64,000 bases of DNA. Source: Bacteroidota bacterium (GTDB lineage Bacteria > Bacteroidota > Ignavibacteria > Ignavibacteriales > Ignavibacteriaceae). The notes beneath the pieces were generated by a model. It had not been told where the DNA came from, did no database searches, and saw only the letters and a program-made list of their open reading frames with translations. Below, one piece after another: positions 60,646 to 64,000 of the stretch (positions within the stretch are counted from its first letter, which is position 1; every line of letters starts with the position of its first letter). Position numbers and translations under genes: made by a program. The stretch lies in assembly GCA_022564295.1 (NCBI GenBank), contig JADFLR010000010.1:1-64000 (forward strand), given 5' to 3'.

Positions 60646-63600
60646 ATGGTTAAAAAATTCTTTAAAAAATTGAAAGACGATAAAAAATATTTTGCTGTCG
60701 TCTTTTTTATTTTAATCTTAATCATTATTTCAGGAATTATTACACCTCTAATAATCAATCAGCAAAGAAGTAGTTGGGATTCAGAGTTAGCTTACCAGGT
60801 TGCGGAGATTGAGAAATCTGTAAAGACATTATTTGCTAAGAAAGAATCGAAATTATTAGCAGCTAAGAACTGGCTTAAAAGGAGTCTCTCAGAAACTTTC
60901 AAATCAAAATCGTATCAATACAAAGAATTAATTGAGCTGGTAAACCATGCAGAAAAGAAGGACTATTCATTAGAGGTTATTGCACCAAACGGGAAACTGA
61001 TTGCCTGGAACGAAAATATCGCAATCCCGCAAGAAGAAATATTTCCCTTGGCATATCCACTCGGTGAAACATACTTTTATAGAGGCGGCTTATTAACATA
61101 TCTAACTATTGTTGATACGGTTCTTATTCAAAATGATATATTTTATTTAATTGTTAGTGAAAAGATAGAGAAACATTACACACTTCAGAATGAATTTTAT
61201 TCTGACGAAAGTTTTTCCAAAGAGATTTCAGAAAAATTCTTAACCAGGTTTATTATTGATTATGACCCATTTGCTCCACCGAAAATAGATGGAAGGATTT
61301 ACTCATTCCCGGTTGTTAATTATAAAGGGACTAAAATTGGGCAGATAAGTTTTTATAAACCATCACTGAATGTTACGATAAACAGCATTCGTAATATAAC
61401 TACTAAAACCCAATCTGCCTTGGTTGTGCTCGTATGTATTTTTATCGGGCTAAGTTTTAGAAAAGAGTTTTTGAGAATAAAATACAAATCGCTAAGGTTC
61501 CTTTTTCTCGTTATATATTTAGCTGCTTTTAGAGTATTAATTTTCATTGTTGATTTCCCTTCAATGTTTCTATCCGGTTCAATAGCCGATCCGGCAAATT
61601 TCTCATCAACTTTTACATGGGGATTGGTTAAATCACCTGTTGAGTTTTTTATTACGAATTTATTTTTAGTGATAATCGGAATTCAATTATTCCGATACTG
61701 TTTTCAATACCTACAAACTGAAAAAACAAATCGTTGGTGGTTTTTAAATATACTTTCAATACCTGCACTTCTTATTATTTTCTTTTATTTATTAAGGGGA
61801 TTGAGTGCTGCAATTAAAAGTGTGATTTTTGATTCGACGATAAGATATTTTAAAGAACCAACACCAGTACCCGACGCTGACATTTTATTTATGAATCTAA
61901 ATGTATTAATATTTGGCTTAGTGATTGTACTGGTAATGGCTGCGTTGATAATGCTGATAGGATTATTCCTGAAGATCACATCGCCGCAGTATGAGCTATT
62001 AAAATACTCCATATTTTTTATTTCAATACAAACACTTGCTTATTTCTTTTTTGATTATCTGCCGGAACCGTTAATTACTTACCCGATGGTTTTTTTATTC
62101 ATCAGTTTAATTTTATTGCTTCTGTACTTTACATATTATAAAAGGCAAAGTTTTTCTCAATTGCTGTTGTATGGAACGATAATATCTTCCGTTATAATTG
62201 TGATTCTTATGAACTATTTTAATCTGCAATTGGAGAGGCAATCATTAAAAACAGTTGCGTTCGAAATAATTAGGGCAAATGAAAACTTATTGCATTATAT
62301 GAGCGATGAAACATTAAACAAAGCTTTAAAAGATGATGAGTTAATGAATAGCTTTTTCAGATCAAATATTAATTATGATGCGGAAGCATTTAGAGTTTGG
62401 AGCAACAGCCCCATGCAGAGGGAATCGATAAGTTCCGGAATATTTCTTTACGATATGGATAAAAGGGAGATTGGAAGTTTTTTAGTTGATTTAGAAAAGC
62501 AATACAACATATTCAATTACTTCGATGATATTGAATTAAGCGTAGTAAATATTATGGAGATTTCCGATTCAATTGGCAGAGATGTAATTACCTACGTAGG
62601 GCTTATTCCTGTGGTGAGGAGAGATTTCGTTTCAGGTTATATTGCTGCAGTTATTGAATTTAATATTCGTAATATTGGCTCAATAAATATTCCTGATTTT
62701 CTCAAATCAAATAAAGCATTATTAGGAGCTGCTATTGATGCATCTTTACTTAAGATCTTTGAATTTACTAACGGACGGCTTACACAGGTTTATGGCGATA
62801 TATATCCTTCGCGTGAACAAATGATACCTATTTACAATGCAGACTATTCGGAGTTTAATGATGCATGGATAAACTTTTCAATTTATGATGAAAACTATGT
62901 CGCTTATGTCATCAAGCTTTATGAATACGGGGATGAAAGAGTTATTACCGTTGCTGCGAAGGAAAAAGAAATAACTTGGAACCTTTTTAATTTCTTTAAG
63001 ATATTTTTGCTTCATACAATATTTATACTATTGCTGTTTGTTTTTCTTAAAGTTACAAAATTGCTTAAAGTTCATTCATCTTTTAGAATAAGATTGTTGT
63101 ATGCATTTCTTCTTGTATCTATTGTGCCGTTAGCTTTGCTTGCAGTTTATAACAGGGAAGTAGTATCGGAAAGAAGTGAGAAAGCGATATTTACAGAACT
63201 AAGCAAGCGTTCGGATTATTTGGAAAATCATATTACTTCCCAGTTAGCAAAACATGAAGATAGGGAACTTACAACTGCTTTCCGCAACGCAGGAAAGGAG
63301 TTGGATATATCATTCGCCGTATATCAGAATACAGATTTGCTATACAGTTCTCGTGATGAACTTTACCGCATCGGTTTGTTCGACTATAAATTAAATTCGA
63401 AGGCACATTATAGTTTAAACTATCTTAGTTATAGAGAGTATCTTACTAACGAAAACATCGATAAGTACACATTTGATGCATATTACAGAAAAATAAATGT
63501 AAATAATGTTCCGCTTATTATAGGAGTAAATGATGCTTTCAATAAAATTAAACCGGCGTTTTCATCCGCCGATATTGATGTAATTTTATTCGGAATTTAT

Positions 63601-64000
63601 TCTTTTGCTTTAATTATTATTATAATTATAAGCACCATGCTTGCTAATCAAATTTCTGCACCTATAAGACGATTAACAAAAGCCACAGAAGCAGTTGCGA
63701 AAGGGGATCTGGATGTTGAGTTGGAAAATAATGAGAAGGGCGAGATGAGAGACCTTTACAAAGGTTTTAATTTGATGACAAAAGAATTGCGGAAAAATCA
63801 GATTGAACTTGCAGAACTTGAGAGAGAAGGTGCATGGAAAGAAATGGCAAAACAGGTTGCGCACGAAATTAAGAATCCTCTAACGCCAATAAAATTAGCT
63901 ATTCAACAGCTCATCGCTTCTTACAATGATAAGAGTAAAAATTTTGATAAAATATTTAAGAACGTAACAAAAACAACATTAAATCAAATTGATAATCTTG
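60646..64000 (+). CDS. Large NtrY-like membrane sensor histidine kinase (partial, runs off the window)
   Basis: ATG 60646 opens a frame that stays open to the window end (1118 codons). The first helix is at about 13-33, and more membrane helices lie at about 250-530, 780-840 and 975-998. Two extracytoplasmic sensing regions separate them. A HAMP domain (about 999-1050, ending KGFNLMTKEL) leads to the HisKA dimerisation helix with the phospho-acceptor H1073 in VAHEIKNPLTPIKLA, the NtrY-type signature. The ATPase domain is outside the window. The signal sensed is unknown. Its regulator gene may lie further right. Confidence 0.93.
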   Translation, partial: MVKKFFKKLKDDKKYFAVVFFILILIIISGIITPLIINQQRSSWDSELAYQVAEIEKSVKTLFAKKESKLLAAKNWLKRSLSETFKSKSYQYKELIELVNHAEKKDYSLEVIAPNGKLIAWNENIAIPQEEIFPLAYPLGETYFYRGGLLTYLTIVDTVLIQNDIFYLIVSEKIEKHYTLQNEFYSDESFSKEISEKFLTRFIIDYDPFAPPKIDGRIYSFPVVNYKGTKIGQISFYKPSLNVTINSIRNITTKTQSALVVLVCIFIGLSFRKEFLRIKYKSLRFLFLVIYLAAFRVLIFIVDFPSMFLSGSIADPANFSSTFTWGLVKSPVEFFITNLFLVIIGIQLFRYCFQYLQTEKTNRWWFLNILSIPALLIIFFYLLRGLSAAIKSVIFDSTIRYFKEPTPVPDADILFMNLNVLIFGLVIVLVMAALIMLIGLFLKITSPQYELLKYSIFFISIQTLAYFFFDYLPEPLITYPMVFLFISLILLLLYFTYYKRQSFSQLLLYGTIISSVIIVILMNYFNLQLERQSLKTVAFEIIRANENLLHYMSDETLNKALKDDELMNSFFRSNINYDAEAFRVWSNSPMQRESISSGIFLYDMDKREIGSFLVDLEKQYNIFNYFDDIELSVVNIMEISDSIGRDVITYVGLIPVVRRDFVSGYIAAVIEFNIRNIGSINIPDFLKSNKALLGAAIDASLLKIFEFTNGRLTQVYGDIYPSREQMIPIYNADYSEFNDAWINFSIYDENYVAYVIKLYEYGDERVITVAAKEKEITWNLFNFFKIFLLHTIFILLLFVFLKVTKLLKVHSSFRIRLLYAFLLVSIVPLALLAVYNREVVSERSEKAIFTELSKRSDYLENHITSQLAKHEDRELTTAFRNAGKELDISFAVYQNTDLLYSSRDELYRIGLFDYKLNSKAHYSLNYLSYREYLTNENIDKYTFDAYYRKINVNNVPLIIGVNDAFNKIKPAFSSADIDVILFGIYSFALIIIIIISTMLANQISAPIRRLTKATEAVAKGDLDVELENNEKGEMRDLYKGFNLMTKELRKNQIELAELEREGAWKEMAKQVAHEIKNPLTPIKLAIQQLIASYNDKSKNFDKIFKNVTKTTLNQIDNL

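Noticed and set aside
1-64000. CRISPR array or cas genes
   Set aside because: No run of regularly spaced identical repeats was seen; the palindromes at 21905-22829 are irregular and flank a transposase.

Overview
The window looks like a chromosomal segment from a member of the Ignavibacteria or a close relative in the Bacteroidota/Chlorobi group. The main clues are an orphan type IX secretion (T9SS) sorting domain at 957-1208 with the NPFNPTTT start and the GIYFYRLQAG / KKMVLMK end typical of that group, many outer-membrane barrels and lipoproteins, DUF4136 and DUF4783 proteins, a TonB receptor with a carboxypeptidase-regulatory-like domain, and an AT-rich base composition. This placement is inference; no rRNA gene is present.

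Region by region. 1-4204 looks like accessory DNA: a secreted protein, a T9SS relic, a small membrane-protein gene whose stop codon sits in an attC-like (integron) inverted repeat, a small secreted protein, and a tyrosine recombinase beside a tRNA-Thr copy whose 5' acceptor strand does not pair. This is probably the end of an element integrated at a tRNA gene. 4890-21470 is a complete dcw (division and cell wall) operon, with a TTGACT/TATTAT promoter and three 10-bp-spaced MraZ boxes, then mraZ-rsmH-ftsL-ftsI-murE-murF-mraY-murD-ftsW-murG-(PH-like membrane protein)-murC-ftsQ-ftsA-ftsZ. Most genes overlap by 1 to 14 nt. It makes lipid II and assembles the divisome.

21600-25445 is a disturbed region: a CPXCG zinc-ribbon protein, an IS200-like REP-associated transposase between two 163-bp direct repeats rich in palindromes, a DNA polymerase III alpha gene lacking its PHP and palm domains, and an outer-membrane barrel gene with an in-frame TAA. 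25670-32139 holds a lipoprotein and a tripartite RND efflux operon (adaptor, pump, outer-membrane channel). 32305-39088 has an Omp85-like barrel, a TPR protein with an eight-residue repeat, a type IIG restriction-modification enzyme carrying two different palindromic insertions, and a bestrophin-like gene (interrupted by TAA) directly followed by a beta-carbonic anhydrase. 39194-48318 carries a mobile palindromic repeat, a fatty acid hydroxylase-superfamily protein, argF, a TonB receptor and an AsmA-like protein.

48398-56012 is an envelope cluster: two DUF4136 lipoproteins flanking a large MscS channel, a barrel protein, tRNA-Pro, and two tandem OmpA-family proteins. 56145-59044 is a pyrimidine operon, pyrR-pyrB-pyrC, behind a PyrR-type attenuator leader. 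59232-64000 has an FnIII lipoprotein, a DUF4783 protein and the first 1118 codons of a large NtrY-like sensor kinase that runs off the window.

The strongest candidates for something unusual are the palindromic insertions inside the restriction-modification gene, the attC-like cassette beside an integrase and damaged tRNA, the truncated polymerase with a perfect 11-bp inverted repeat at its start, the octapeptide array inside the TPR protein, and the bestrophin/carbonic anhydrase pair.
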